Assembly (NCBI GenBank): GCA_022570795.1
Contig: JAKUDP010000023.1
Coordinates: 186,001 to 250,000 of the forward strand
Origin: Sphaerulina vaccinii
Lineage: Eukaryota; Ascomycota; Dothideomycetes; Mycosphaerellales; Mycosphaerellaceae
DNA length: 64,000 nucleotides
Reading direction: 5' to 3'
The translations under genes were made by a program, and so were the position numbers. How positions within the stretch are numbered: position 1 is the first letter of the stretch; each line of letters begins with the position of its first letter. Of this stretch, positions 1 through 12,197 are shown one piece after another. The notes under the pieces were generated by a model. That model worked only from the letters and a program-made list of their open reading frames with translations. It was not told the origin of the DNA and ran no database searches.

Positions 1-496
1 CAGCCCTATGCCACGTCTTTGTGAGGAGGATTGGCAACGTACCATTGCCCACGAAGTCAACAGCCACATACTACAGAACGAATTAACCGGGTTGTAACCT
101 CAATCCACCAAGCTGAAGAAAGCAAGCATTTCCCAATATTATGGTGCTTGGCAGGACGTTCAGCTTCTCTTCCATATGACTTGGCAAGTTGTTCAGCTTC
201 CGACTATTCCGACAGGTGTTACACCAAGACGCACGCATCAAGCGATGTGTCCACTCTTCCTTCGAAGCAACTTCCGAGTCAGTACTGGCTGTCGATCACT
301 GCAGTATCGCTTGGCAATGAGGAATATGCGAGTATGGTAGGGTAGTAGCTCTTGGTATACACATCGGCTATAGTAGTAGACAACCTTCGGCGAGCTACTA
401 TATGCACCAAGGCATATACACCTAAACGCTGGACTACATCGCGATGCATATCAGGATTGAAGACGTCGGTTGACATCTCTTCCATCCTCCAACAAC
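1..496. other. intergenic, left edge
   Basis: This stretch precedes the tyrosinase start. Short open frames exist on both strands, but none shows a recognisable domain or a convincing splice pattern. It probably holds the tyrosinase promoter and 5' UTR. Confidence 0.5.
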
Positions 497-1761
497 ATGC
501 GACTCCAATGGCTGATTATGCTTGGCATGAGCGTCCTTGCGGCGAGCTCAGTCATGAGCGAAGAAGAGATCAAACGTGGCGATTTGGCTCAACGAGCCTA
601 TGGAGAAACTCAGACGTATCTAGAGAACGATCAGCGAAAGCGACATTTTGGCGGCAACCGTTGTACGGCAAAGACCTTACGTGTCCGTCGAGAATGGGGA
701 GCACTATCCAAATCCCAACGCAAGTCCTACATCCGCGCAGTCCAATGTCTCCAATCGAAGGCTTCTCGGACTCCCTCAGCACAAGCTTCAGGAGCCAGGA
801 GCCGTTTCAACGATTTCGTAGCAACACATATCAACCAGACGCTGAGCATCCACTACACGGCAAATTTCCTCTCCTGGCATCGCTACTTCACCTGGAGCTA
901 CGAAGAAGCTTTACGCTCCGAATGTGGCTATCGAGGTGATCAGCCATATTGGGACTGGACCAAAACAGCACGTACAGGGCTCCTTTCCAGCCCGATCTTC
1001 GATGGTTCAGATACATCCATGAGTGGTAATGGGGCTTATATCGGTGATAGATCTGACATCGCCATTGGAGCCTCCTCAGGACTGGAGCCTATATACTTGC
1101 CCACGGGATCTGGTGGAGGTTGTGTTATGTCTGGGCCGTTCAGCAATATGTCTGTCAAACTTGGACCTGTAGCGTTGGATTTACCCGGTGGTGTATCAGA
1201 AGGACCACCTAGTGGGAAACCTTTGGATGGGAATTCGAGATGTCTAGAACGCGATCTTGTGGACGAGGTCAATAGGAGGTTTGCGAATTCGAGTTCTGTA
1301 CTTGGACTATTGGGGGAGAAGAGTATTTATGACTTTCAGATGAGGATGCAAGGAGTGCCGGGATCGGGCGATGTAAGTGATTGATTAGTATGTTCTCTGG
1401 CCATTGCTTGCTGACATCGTCCGTGTGTATGCAGATTGGAGTCCATGGCGGTGGTCACTACTCTCTCGGCGGAGATCCCGGCAATGATGTCTATGTCAGT
1501 CCTGGTGATCCGGCTTTCTACCTTCATCATGCGATGATTGATCGCGTCTGGTGGATCTGGCAGCATATGGGAGGGTCGTCTTATGAACGAGAGTTTGGTC
1601 CCGGAGCTATTGCTGGGACTAGGACGTTTCTTGATCTTCCGCCTTCGGCCAATGCTACGTTGGATGATCTTGTTGAATTTGGATATGCTGCTGGTCCACC
1701 TCGTCCTATTCGGGACTTGCTTTCTACTGTTCGTGGGCCGTTCTGCAATGTGTATCTTTGA
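497..1761 (+). CDS. secreted tyrosinase-like copper oxidase
   Basis: Exons 497-1372 and 1435-1761 (intron 62 bp, GTAAGT..GCAG) give 400 residues. The family oxidises phenols to o-quinones at a binuclear copper site, in pigment or secondary metabolism. The N-terminus (MRLQWLIMLG, then a small-residue region) reads as a signal peptide, so secretion is likely. The CuA site is His111, His119 and His128 (the last in FLSWHRYF). The CuB site follows the intron: His296 and His300 in VHGGGH, and His323/His324 in FYLHHAMIDRVWW. The length fits short secreted fungal tyrosinases without the C-terminal lid domain. The ATG at 497 was chosen because it begins the signal peptide and no other in-frame ATG precedes it. 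The substrate cannot be told from sequence. No biosynthetic neighbour is visible; the next gene is SIN3, convergent. Confidence 0.9.
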
Positions 1762-1947
1762 GGCGTATGCTGAGTTGGTTGATGGCCATAGAACTTGACG
1801 ACAGATCATCTTGAGACGTATTCAGGGCCAGGAATCAAACGATGCCTCAGAAAGGCGACCACGAAAGAACGCTTTCTTCTCATACGTTAGACCAAAAGCT
1901 ATGTTAATACCGCACTCATACCATATATGCACCAACGTTCCCGAATC

Positions 1948-4900
1948 CTAATCATCCTGCATTTCCACATCATCTCCCCCTGGAGTTGTTTCTCCCTTCT
2001 CAACCAACTCTGCATACTCAGAATTCTTCTTCTCAACTTCATCCTTACTCAAATCTCTCATAGCAGCATGATTAATCTCATACCTCTCTCTAAGAGTATC
2101 AGTTCTCCACTCTCTAACCTTCTCCGCAGCCTTGACACCCTCAACTCCCCCATCTCGGAGATGCAGACTAGCATGAAAGCCTTCATACGAGTTTATCGTC
2201 CAGAAGATTTTATAGTTGTTGACGGCAATTCTCATCACCAATTTCTCTTCATTCTTGACATCCATGAAACGCTCTTCCCGGCGAGCAGCAAGTTGTTGTG
2301 TCGCTTCGTCGGCAGTCGGGTCAATGGCCAGAGGGTCTGCATATGCTCCTGAACTCGTTATGTTACCGGGGAGGAAGGGCATGTCCATGGCGCTATGTTC
2401 GACATCCGCAGTGGGGTCCGTAGAAGTATAGGAGGCGATGTAATACCTCCATCTCTGATCGCGATCGAGGACTGATAGACCATCATCCGCGATAGGATCT
2501 TCGCGCTTTGACACGAAAAACTTCAGTAACGACGACTCTTGTTCCTGCTTGCCGGTTAGTATCGAATCTTCACCATTGCTGTTGTTGCGACCTACGAAGT
2601 CGATGCGATACAGTTCGTTGTCCTTGATGAGTTTCTTAAAAGCCATGCGATAATCGGTCTGTTGTTGTGCCGTGCTGGTCTCCTTGAGCCTATCCTTTTT
2701 GTAGAGTGCGAAGATTTCAGCAGACTTGTCTTTGCTGTCGCCGTTCATGACAAGTGTGGCATCTTTGGCCAATGTGCCCACCAGCTTCTCGAATGGATAC
2801 AGAGGGTAGCCCGACTGCAAGTAGAAGCGTCGTAGTGTTTCTTCGACTTCGACAAACTCGATCTCTCCAGTGAGGACAGCCTCGAATTTGAGAATCATCT
2901 GGTTGTAGTAAGAGGCATTGTCAGAGATGTCGGGGAAGAAATCGCTTGGCATCTTGTCGATGAGACCAAGTTCGGCAGCTGGCTGTGCGGTGCCAGCGTC
3001 CTTGACGTTCTTTCGCACTGATGCCTCCGCACACTTCAGCTTGTACAGCCGTTCGTAAAGCATGACGAACAGTCTGATGAAGCAGTATAGCGTACTATTT
3101 GCCCAGCATCGATACAGACTGCGTTGCAGAGGCTGCAGGGGATTGACATCCTTGCCAGAAGACGGATTGCCATCTTCTGGGTGGTTATACCAACGGGTAG
3201 TGCTGGCCTCCTTGACATCTGGCAACTCTGTTGTGTCAATGGCCATGTCCTCTGGATCGGCATTAGATCCGGCGTCTGGCGTTGAAGCGCGGCTGTTCGA
3301 TGCCTGACTGTCTTCACGATCTTGACGTGTAAGCTTGCGGCCACGACTGCTGGGATCCAATGCAGCACGGCGAAGGTCGCCATTCTTAACAGTTCCTTTC
3401 CGCGAGCCCACAGATGCTGCATCGTCGCCAGCTGAAGGCAAGTCATCGTCGAGATCATCGTTCCTCCTATTCTGCAACTTGGTCTGGAAAGTACCCGAGT
3501 CCATGCCGAAGAACAACGGTACAAAGTCCTCGATGAATTTAGCCAGTCGCGGATGGTCAGTGTCCATTGAGGTGCGAACATGTGTGAGCACGAGATGTGT
3601 CGCATCCGCCAGGACATCCTCGTCGTCGACGGTGTATTCCAACTGAGGTTGGCGCAGCAGTGCCGGGTTCGACAGACCTGCACGTCTCATCTCCTCATAT
3701 CGTACGCTGATCTCGCTCTGTAGTGTCTTTGACTGGAATGCGCGACGGTCCACGTTTTTCGCCTGTACAGCTTGATGGTCAAGCGACTTCCAGAACATCT
3801 TTTGTGTCTGCTCGCGCCAGACTTTCTCCCATTCTCGCTGGCCCATCTTCCATGTCTCGAGGCGCTCCTTTACCCGGTTCAACAATATTGGAATGACCTG
3901 GTATGGACGCTCCTTGAGATTATCAATGACCTCGATACCTTTCTCACGCCCATACAGCTTCATGATCACACGCTTGTAGATGGTATTGCTCTGGCCTCCC
4001 AATCCGTCTGGTAACTGGTATGCGCGTTGCTCTTCATCGGTTCGCCTTCTGAGCTGTGTCGCGATCGGTTCGAGAAGCTGAATGGTGCGCGAGGCAGCCT
4101 CGATGTTGAAGTCGTAGTCGTGTCGCTCTTCTTCAATCCTGTGCAGCCCTTCTTCGTGTACGTTCTTGCGATGCGCAATGAATCCGCTGTCTTCAGACGC
4201 CCAGGTAGGGTGACTTGCCCACTCATCGTTCAGTACTGCATTGCAAAGCTCGTCACGGCCACTGCATAGCTTCTGGCGTTCCCGTTTCGGTAGCAGACGG
4301 TAGCTTGGCCCTAGGCCCCTACAGTTGCTGAGCATGACTCTACCAGGTGCAACGCGAGGTCTATTCTCGATAATCTGGTCGCGTATATCATGGCCGACCC
4401 AGTCCACGAACCATTTGTATAACTCCTGATTGCCGCCAATGAACTGCTTCACTCGGTAAAGCAATGCGTTTCGGTCAATCAGATCTTGAGTGAATAGGTT
4501 GCAACACTTAAGAAATTCGTTGTAGACATTCTTGTTCCCGATCGCTTTCTTAGCCTTGTCGAAGAATGCCATCTCGTCGCTCGTGGCCGCGGAGGTGGTC
4601 GTGGGTGCGAGCGGCGCGGGTAGGGATGGTATCAGTGTCGGCGACGTAGGTGGTTGTTCGTTCTTCGCGAGTACATGATTGGTTTTCGAGCGCTTCCCAG
4701 CAGGACCGGCCATGTATTGTGGTTTGCTCGGACCAGCTTGACCAGGCATGTTATCCGGTGGACCAGTGCCTTGTCGCTTGCGCTTGTTGTCTTTCGATGC
4801 TGGAGTAGGTGCGAAATTCCCGACCGGTGGCAGTTGACGGCCGTGCGCAGGCGTGCCCATCTCACGCGAGATGACAGGACTGTTGTACATGCCATCGCCA

Positions 4901-6915
4901 GCAGTACTCCGCATGTCTGACAGCTGTGCAGCCTCTGCATGCGCTCGCGCTCGTTCTGCTGCTTTAGCTTGCGCTGCGGACTCGGGCAGGAACTGCTTGA
5001 AGTCCTCGAGAAGGTCCTTGGCCCCTTTGAATAGGTGAGTGACCTGGCTGTACACGTCCTGGATCGGCTTCGATTCGCGCTGATAAGTCTGCAAGATCTC
5101 TAAGAACTGCTTGTAGATGTCGGGTTGAGAGCTGAATCGATTCTGAATGCGAGTTAGTCAATGCAGGCGAAGTTGCAACGGTATTGATGACAATGCAAGT
5201 GCCAGTGATAAGACAGCGGTAGGAGCGGGACTTACCTTGATTTTATTCACGTAGCTGATCGCGTGGTTGAACTCCACCGGACCACGCTTCTCCATTCCAG
5301 ACGCATCGACGGCCATAGGATCTCCACCTTGCATAGGCATAGGTGTGGCTCGAGGTGAAATGCCAGCAGGCAGTCCAGCCAGTGCGCCTGCTGCAGTGAC
5401 GCTTGCTGCGTTGCCCAAGGACTGCATACCACGCTGATCCCTAGTGTGCGCAGTGACCAAGTCTTCGTGAGCCTGTCTTCGTGCCGCAAGATCATTTGGC
5501 GACAGATTCTGGTGTCCAGGTGCCACAGGACCTACAGGTCTGCCACTTGGTGAGAATGCCATTTGTGCAGTGCCGGGTTGAGGTGTGAATGTCCCGTCTG
5601 CTGGTCTATGACCGTCAATAGCTCCATTCCTGCTAGGAGGGCGTGGCATAGCTGATACAGTCGTGCCCATTGGAGTTGTGACGCGTATAGAGTTTGGATC
5701 ATTATCAGCTCCACACTCAATTCTGTACCCTGGAGGCAGAAAAGTGTTAAAGCCTTGGATGAGCTCTGGATTGCCTGCAAAGAGCGTGCTGACTCTACCA
5801 ATCACGCCCGGTGTGTCAATCGCGCCGCTCTTGAAGTCCTTCATGATGTCGAGGAAGCGATTGTAGACATCTGGATGATCTGCAAATTGCACCTTGACTT
5901 GATCCAAATAGCTCAAAGCATCATTCAGGATTGGCTGCTGGCCTGGACCTTGTCCTTGTTGTCCTTGCGCCATCTGCTGCTGCGGTTGCGGTACCTGCGC
6001 ACCAGGACCATACGGTGCTAGAAGACCTGGCTGCATCTGCTGAGGAGGTGGAGGTTGACTCTGCTGCACAGGACCTCCGCCAAACACATTTGGTGGCCCT
6101 TGAGGTGCGCCGAGCTGAGGATGTTGCTGTGTCGCGTGGCCTACGATGTTTGGATTACCCAGCAATCCATTGGGACCATGAACTGTGCGAGGTGGGAGTG
6201 CCACTGGCTGATGCAGATGAGGCGGAGGACCTTGCTGAGACTGATGCAATGGAGCCTGCTCCATGCGTTGTCGTTCTATCTCGCGATGTCTGCGATCCTC
6301 TTCCTCTTTGATTTGAATATGCTCAGCTTCCCTGGCTCTTTCACGATCGCGCTGTTCTGCGATGCTGGGTTGACCAGTGACCTGGCCGAGGCCTGGCAAT
6401 GCAAAGCCGGGACCCTGTGGTGGCTGTGGTAGACGATCGTCGGGCCTTTGCGCCTGTGTAGGAGGTTGTCTCGGCGATTGTTGGCTGAGACCAGCTAGAC
6501 TGGCCAGCGAGTGTGGTGCAGAGTGGAAGTTGGCGAATGGACCTCCAGGCGGTGGTAGGCCACTGGGCGCGTGAGGCGGAGATTGCTGTGGATTGTGCTG
6601 CGGGGTGCCGGGTCTGCAGAAACCATGAGAATCAGTGTCTTGATCTTGTATAGCAGGAAGTGCGGTGCGGAGGGTGAAGATGAAGCAATGAAGCAAGGTG
6701 TGAGAGTGAGAGCTCGACAAAGAAGCTCTGTTCGCTACCGACCCACTGTAACCATCGCGAACATCTTCCACGTGAAGCCAGAAGACAGAGTTGTATGATA
6801 TAGCTTACCCAAAAGGCGGACCGGGTCGCGGACCAGGCTGCGATTGTCCTTGATGCTGATTGTCGTTCGCATGTCCATTCCCGCCTGGCTGGTGCGGTGG
6901 CCAGCGTGGATCCAT
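1948..6915 (-). CDS. SIN3: SIN3 histone deacetylase corepressor
   Basis: Exons in transcript order are 6915-6809, 6613-5236 and 5142-1948, giving 1559 residues; introns are 195 and 93 bp. Sin3 is the scaffold of the nuclear Rpd3/Sin3 histone deacetylase complexes. The first ~265 residues are Pro/Gln-rich and disordered. PAH1 lies at about 265-335 (DALSYLDQVKVQF), PAH2 at about 481-550 and split by the second intron (HAISYVNKIK then NRFSSQPDIYKQF), PAH3 at about 685-755 (KAIGNKNVYNEFLK). The histone deacetylase interaction domain starts near 767 (GPSYRLLPKRERQKLCSG) and is followed by the long Sin3 C-terminal region. The first exon carries only the first 36 residues and is joined by phase. The gene is divergent from FCY1, with 474 bp between starts. 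Length and domain order match fungal Sin3, so confidence is high. Confidence 0.95.
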
Positions 6916-7389
6916 CTTGTTCTGTCTCAACTGTGTGGGTGTATATGAAAAAGGACAACGCTTTCCAAGATTGTTGCGATCCTCGCTAACGTGTCTCTAC
7001 CGCGTGTCGGATACGCGCATACTTGTTTTCGTTATGGTCGTGGTGGTAGTGGTGGAGCTGGAATTGCAGCTCGCGTGGAGGTTGGGTGCTTTGCGCGCGT
7101 GTTTCTTCTTCGTGTCCCTCGATTTATGTGATTGCCAAAACGAGAGCGCTGTACTCAGACAGTCTAGGAGAGATGGTCGGTGTGCAAATAGTTGTACGGC
7201 GACTTATGAACAGCGCCGTGAAGATGTATAATGAGGAGGTAAAACAGAATCGCGCAGCACAGCTCGAGTGACCTCAGACTTCGAACAAGACCCCTGTCAA
7301 GCCGTTGTCGGCCGTTCGGCATACCGATCAGAAAATCTCTTGGCCCCTTCCCGATTGTCCATCACAGTCCTCTACACGTCTTACAAAAA
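6916..7389. promoter_or_regulatory. divergent promoter region SIN3 / FCY1
   Basis: This 474-bp interval lies between the SIN3 start (minus) and the cytosine deaminase start (plus), so it must hold both promoters and 5' UTRs. I recognise no specific operator. Small ORFs inside show no domain. Confidence 0.5.
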
Positions 7390-8158
7390 ATGTCCGCCAA
7401 CGATCCTGGCTTCATAGCTGCTTTGGAAGAAGCCAAGAAAGGTTTCGCAGAAGGCGGCGTTCCCATCGGAGCATGTCTCGTAGCTGCAGATGGCAAGATA
7501 CTCGGAAGAGGACATAATATGCGAGTGCAGAAAGGCAGTGCCATTTTACATGTATGCATATAAAGCTACCGAACTTCGATATGAAAAGCGTAAAATTCTG
7601 TCTGACATGTTGTAGGGTGAAACAGCTGCTCTCGAAGATGCCGGTAGACTTCCTGTAAGTGAAGCCACACCTCCAAGCTCGCTCGGCGATTGCGAAGACG
7701 AACAGAGATCATCATCCATCTTCCAAGATCTCATTCGTTTCGCTCACATATCTCCTCCAGGCCTCCGCCTACCGCGGCTCAACAATGTATACAACCCTCT
7801 CTCCCTGCGACATGTGCACCGGAGCATGCATCTTATATAAAGTCTCTCGCGTTGTAATGGGCGAGAACAATACCTTCGTGGGCGGTACGAAACTCTCATG
7901 CATAAGTCAATCGCTTGAGACATCTGCTGACCCAAGGCTTGATGTGTAGGCGAAGACCACCTCAGGAGCAAAGGAATAGAGGTCGTGAACCTCAAGAATG
8001 CTGAGGCGGAGCAATTGATGAAGGATTTCATTAAAGCGCATCCGGAAGATTGGTGGGTGATTATGCGTGGCTGAACTATTTTGTGCGAGGCGATGTGTTT
8101 TTGTTTGCTGACTTTTGATATCGTCTGTAGGTATGAGGATATTGGACAGGATAAGTGA
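7390..8158 (+). CDS. FCY1: cytosine deaminase
   Basis: Five exons (7390-7551, 7616-7654, 7761-7884, 7950-8052, 8131-8158) give 151 residues, close to the yeast Fcy1 length. The enzyme converts cytosine to uracil in pyrimidine salvage and also activates 5-fluorocytosine. The zinc site is complete: His54 and Glu56 (HGE, with intron 1 falling exactly between His and Gly) plus Cys83 and Cys86 (SPCDMCTG). The N-terminal part (EGGVPIGACL, LGRGHNMR) and the C-terminal part (PEDWYEDIGQ) follow the family closely. All introns are short (64, 106, 65 and 78 bp); the last exon is only 28 nt. The gene converges on HEM12. Confidence 0.93.
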
Positions 8159-8550
8159 GTTGCTCATCAGCGCTTTTTGTACATTTTGTTTGAGGATGCG
8201 AGCCTAGCTGATAAGGCTATGCCATAGATCTCTTCCTGCGCATAAGAACGATCTGTCGTGGCCGTCGTACTGCTTCCGTGCTGCCAATCAAGTCCTAGAC
8301 TCGACTGTACAACTCCTGTGCCGTACAATTTTATAGCCTGCGTAGACAGCATTGAGCGCATCTATCCAAAAGCCGGGAGCTTATGGATGTCACTTTTGTA
8401 CTTCAGACTTCACCAATCGCTGTGCAGTATATTCCTCTCATGCATCTTTTCCTCGGCGGCCTTGATGTCGACTAGACCTGGCTTCTTCAAGTCCTGATGT
8501 TCACCTATCCCGAGGTGTGATCAGCCTACGGCCCCTGCTCGAGAAGGGAC
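8159..8550. other. convergent intergenic spacer
   Basis: This 392-bp spacer separates the 3' ends of FCY1 and HEM12. It should contain both 3' UTRs and polyadenylation regions. Nothing else is visible. Confidence 0.5.
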
Positions 8551-9710
8551 TCATGACGAGCTACCTGATAATCTGTGAATCTCCTGAAAGTAGAACTTAA
8601 GGTCATCTGGGTTGACCCAAGGAGTGATGCCTGATCAAACATGTCAGCAAAACGTATAAAGGAGAGTTGGAGGAAGAACATACCATGCCCAAGATTGGCA
8701 ATCCATCCTTGCTTACCACCACCAAACCCAGAAACCATCTCCTCCACTACCTTCGTGATAGCTTCGTGTCCACCATACAGCACTCCAGGGTCTGCGTTGC
8801 CCTGCAGCACCTTCCCATGCTTCTGCGCAATCGCATACGCCTCTTTCGGATCATGCAGCCAGTCCAACCCTACAACGTCATATTTCGTCTGACACAATCT
8901 GTCAACAGCATACCAAGCTCCCTTAGCAAACACGACCATCGGCACAACCTGTTCCCCAAGCTCTTGTATCCTCTTCGGCAAATGATCCGCAATCCACTCC
9001 AAATACGGCAGCGAAAACTCCTTGAACGTTGCTGGTGACAGTTCTCCCGCCCACGAGTCAAAGACCTGCACAATTTGCGCCCCAGCAACAACCTGTAAAG
9101 CCAAATACTCCACACACAACTCCGCAATCTTCTGCAACAATTGTTTCGCCGCATCCTTGTATTTATATATCCAAGTCTTCGTCTGTCTGAACACCTTGGT
9201 GCCTCCACCCTCAACCATATAACACAGTAAAGTAAAAGGTGCACCACAGAATCCGTATAAAGGAACACGTCCATCCAACTTCTTCCTCGTCAAAGTGATA
9301 GCATCATAAACATATTTCAACTCCTTCTGCACATCCACTTTCCTCTCCATAACCTCTTTAAACTGCTCATCTTCCGGACTTTGCAACGGAGAGGGGAAAT
9401 GTGGTCCTTTCTCAGGTAACATGATGACTTCCATGCCCATCGCCTGTGGTATCACCAAAATATCGCTGAAAATGATAGCGCCATCTATCAGGCCTGCGAA
9501 ACGGTCGATGGGTTGAAGAGTCAGGTTTGAGGCGATTTCGGGTGAACGACAGCATTCGAAGAAGTCGTTTGTGCCTTTTTCTTTGTGGTATTCGGGGAGG
9601 TAGCGGCCTGCTTGTCGCATTACCCAGATTGGAGGGCGTTCGACTTTCTCGCCTCGTGCGGTGCGGAGGAGGAGGTCATTCTTGAGGGGGGCGAAGTTGT
9701 GTTTCGACAT
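8551..9710 (-). CDS. HEM12: uroporphyrinogen decarboxylase (heme synthesis)
   Basis: Exons 9710-8684 and 8630-8551 (intron 53 bp) give 368 residues, matching yeast Hem12. The enzyme removes four acetate carboxyl groups from uroporphyrinogen III to make coproporphyrinogen III, in the cytosol. Signature 1 is intact (RQAGRYLPEY, residues 32-41), as is the second conserved block (YGFCGAPFTLLCYMVEGG, near residue 160). The downstream VVGLDW and LQGNADP blocks are also present. The intron falls within NLGHG|ITPWV. The start was set at the ATG before SKHNFAPLK; the in-frame extension upstream is not conserved-looking. It is divergent from a methyltransferase gene. Confidence 0.95.
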
Positions 9711-10404
9711 GGTGGAGGCTGTACAGTTGGGTGTACAGAGAAGTGTGATGTGAAAGTGCAAGTGAGTTGGGAATGTAGACACGTCTCTGACAGAAAGTTA
9801 GGCTACTACATGTACTAGCTCTGTTGTCTCTGCGCCGAGGTGGTGGAGGGGTCACCATAAGGTGAAGTGGGATAGCGGCGGAAGAAGAAGATGCCGCCCA
9901 TATGATATGACCTCTCTCCTGTCTCCCACAACAACAACTCCAATAACAACCTTCATCGCCGCCCACTGTATCCTCGTTACCAAGACGTGAGCTGCACTCC
10001 CGTCCATCAGATTGGCGGCATCTCTGCACTGTGCTACGGGTGGCGATATTGCTCGCTGTTAGAGTCCGTACTGCTACAGCATTGCCCTATGATCCATGTG
10101 GATCAGGACATCGAACACCATTGATTGTGCTGTATACACATTCTTGCGACTCCGCTGTGGAGATGTCGTGAGGTGACTGTTCTTGATATCGAGGCTGAAG
10201 CCATTGGAAACACGTCCGATATCGGCGTGAAGCTCTCCATATCGATATATATACAACATCCCAGCATCAACATCAGCACTTCCTACAAACAATCGATACA
10301 GACCGGCAAGCACATTCTTCAGCAGGGTCGATCCCAGCATCTCAGCTCTAAGACCAAGTACCGCTGAGCCCATTGGACTAACCACAACGAAGCCTTTCGT
10401 CACC
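9711..10404. promoter_or_regulatory. divergent promoter region HEM12 / methyltransferase
   Basis: This 694-bp interval lies between two divergent starts. An antisense ORF (10074-10427) overlaps the methyltransferase start but shows no domain. No specific regulatory motif is claimed. Confidence 0.45.
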
Positions 10405-11274
10405 ATGTCAAGCAACATCCAACCCAAGCAAGACCACTGGTCATCAGAGGCCTACTCATCAGCAGCCGGTTTCGTCCCAAAGCTCACAACCAAAGTCTTC
10501 TCCTACCTAGATCCCCAGCCAAGCGACAACATCCTAGACATAGGCTGCGGCGACGGCGAACTCACAGTCAAAATCTCAGAAGCCTGTAGACAAGGCCAAG
10601 TCCTAGGCGTTGATGCTTCTCCGAGCTTCATCAGAACAGCCAACGAACGATATTTGAAAGACGGTTTTGGCAATCTAACCTTCGCTCTCCATGACGCTAC
10701 CAAGCTAGAAACGTGTAGAGAAATAGGGAGTGGCGAAGTATGGGATAAAGTGTTCAGTAACGCTGCTATGCATTGGATTCTACGCAAACCTGAGATAAGG
10801 GAAGGGTTCTTTGAGAATGTGTTCAAATGCTTGAGACCTGGTGGATCTTTTGTGTTTGAGATGGGTGGAGCGGGGAATGTTGCGGAGATACATACTGCTG
10901 CTGTAGCTGCTCTCGTGCATGTGGGAGGTTTGTCGTTGAAGGAGGCGAGAGAGGCTAGTCCGTGGTGTTTTCCTGATGTGAAGGAGATGACTGGTTGGTT
11001 GGAAGGGGCGGGGTTTGAGGTTGAGAAATGTGAGATTGAGTATCGGCCGAGTCAGCTAAGTGAGAAGAAGGACGATGGGAGTGGAGGGTTGGAGGGCTGG
11101 GTGAAGTTGATGTGTGGCGAATTCGTCGAAGTCGTGGCTGAGGAGAAGCGGCCTGCTGTTTTGAAAGAGATCTGCAATTTGGCTGAGAATGCTGTGAGTA
11201 GAGAAGATGGGGGTGAGTGGTTAGGATATGTGAGGTTGAGGGCTATTGCGAAGAAGAGTAGTGAGGTCGATTGA
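10405..11274 (+). CDS. class I SAM-dependent methyltransferase
   Basis: A single exon of 289 residues. Motif I for S-adenosylmethionine binding is clear (ILDIGCGDGELT, residues 43-54), followed by the acidic residue of motif II (VLGVDAS) and a post-I region (VFSNAAMHW, LRPGGSFVFEM) typical of the methyltransferase-11/25 and trans-aconitate methyltransferase-like group. No signal peptide or membrane segment is visible, so a cytosolic enzyme is likely. The substrate cannot be assigned. The start was taken at the first in-frame ATG, 20 codons before the fold begins. It is divergent from HEM12; no functional link is implied. Confidence 0.85.
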   Translation: MSSNIQPKQDHWSSEAYSSAAGFVPKLTTKVFSYLDPQPSDNILDIGCGDGELTVKISEACRQGQVLGVDASPSFIRTANERYLKDGFGNLTFALHDATKLETCREIGSGEVWDKVFSNAAMHWILRKPEIREGFFENVFKCLRPGGSFVFEMGGAGNVAEIHTAAVAALVHVGGLSLKEAREASPWCFPDVKEMTGWLEGAGFEVEKCEIEYRPSQLSEKKDDGSGGLEGWVKLMCGEFVEVVAEEKRPAVLKEICNLAENAVSREDGGEWLGYVRLRAIAKKSSEVD

Positions 11275-12197
11275 TCGATAGGACTTCAGGAGATGCCATG
11301 ACTTCGAGATAGAGCTAATATGTGTGTAGAAGCAAGAGAGGAAGACGCAAAAGAAATGGCAAAACAACAATCACCGCAAGCCACTGGAGACAATCCTCAC
11401 CCTTGCAGACTTAGGTCAATTCAGACCTGTGCCGCTTGAACAGGCGGCCCTGATCAAACGTTAGCTATGCCAACGACTTGCTGACTAGACCACATCGCCT
11501 GGATGACTATTGAAAGATGGCACGATTCGACCCAATATGTAAGTCTCGCAGGAGGGCGACTTCGTGAAAAGAGAGATAAATTCACATACGACCTCGCCCA
11601 CTGGAATCGGCTACACTATTCGAAGAAATCTTAAAGATTAAGACCTGGCCCATCTTTGACACCGATGACTTAGCTCAGGAAGACTATAGGAAACGTGCTG
11701 TGAGTTCAAGCAAAAGCAATGGCAAAACAATCGCCCTCGCTTCTGGCCCTGGCCAACTTTGGTCCACCTTCCCAGGTTATCTTGAAAGGAATACCTTCAA
11801 TGGCCATGTCACACAATAGCTATGCCATCGACTGCCTGACTGAGCCATATAGGCCTGGCAACTGTTGATGTATCAAGTTCACAAGCGCATATCAATGCTG
11901 TTATGTGACGCTTCCAACCAGATCAAAAGAAAGACCATCAGGTACCACGACAATAGACCGAAAAGATGGCAAAACAATCGCGCTCACGACGGCGAAGGAA
12001 TGCAGGGAGCGTTCGAAGGCGTTATTGCCTTCCAAGATTTCACGTCACGTTTCCAAGTCAAGCAACATTTGTGGTGTCGACTTACTGACTGAGCCACGAA
12101 GGCTCAGACGATTGTTGGAATTCGTTGTTTTCACAGTTGTATATAGATGCTACCATTCGACACGAGTCCGATCGGTCGCTCAATCCATACGCTTACT
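11275..12197. other. intergenic with three diverged module copies
   Basis: The methyltransferase and the carboxylesterase converge here, 923 bp apart. The interval holds three related modules described as a separate repeat feature. No established gene was recognised. Confidence 0.5.
11356..12110 (+). repeat. three diverged copies of an ORF-like module
   Basis: Three copies begin with the same block, ATGGCAAAACAA, at 11356, 11719 and 11966. Each is followed about 98-106 nt later by a second block: 11462-11502, 11817-11859 and about 12069-12110. The second blocks of copies 1 and 2 are close (TAGCTATGCC..CGACT..CTGACT), and copy 3 shares TCGACTTACTGACTGAGCCA. Copy 2 encodes an uninterrupted 49-codon frame (11719-11868, starting MAKQSPSLLALANFGPP); copies 1 and 3 stop earlier, after 27 and 40 codons. 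The copies sit 363 and 247 bp apart. Unequal spacing and heavy divergence suggest old local duplication. Whether the unit is a tiny gene, an RNA or a decayed element is unknown. Confidence 0.5.

Noticed and set aside
10074..10427. 117-codon minus-strand frame overlapping the methyltransferase start
   Set aside because: It overlaps a clear coding start on the other strand and shows no domain.
11584..11609. Start of a 5S rRNA-like sequence (ACATACGACC..CCCACTGG)
   Set aside because: Only about 25 bases resemble the 5' end of fungal 5S rRNA from memory; the conserved internal control region does not follow. A decayed fragment is possible but not supported.
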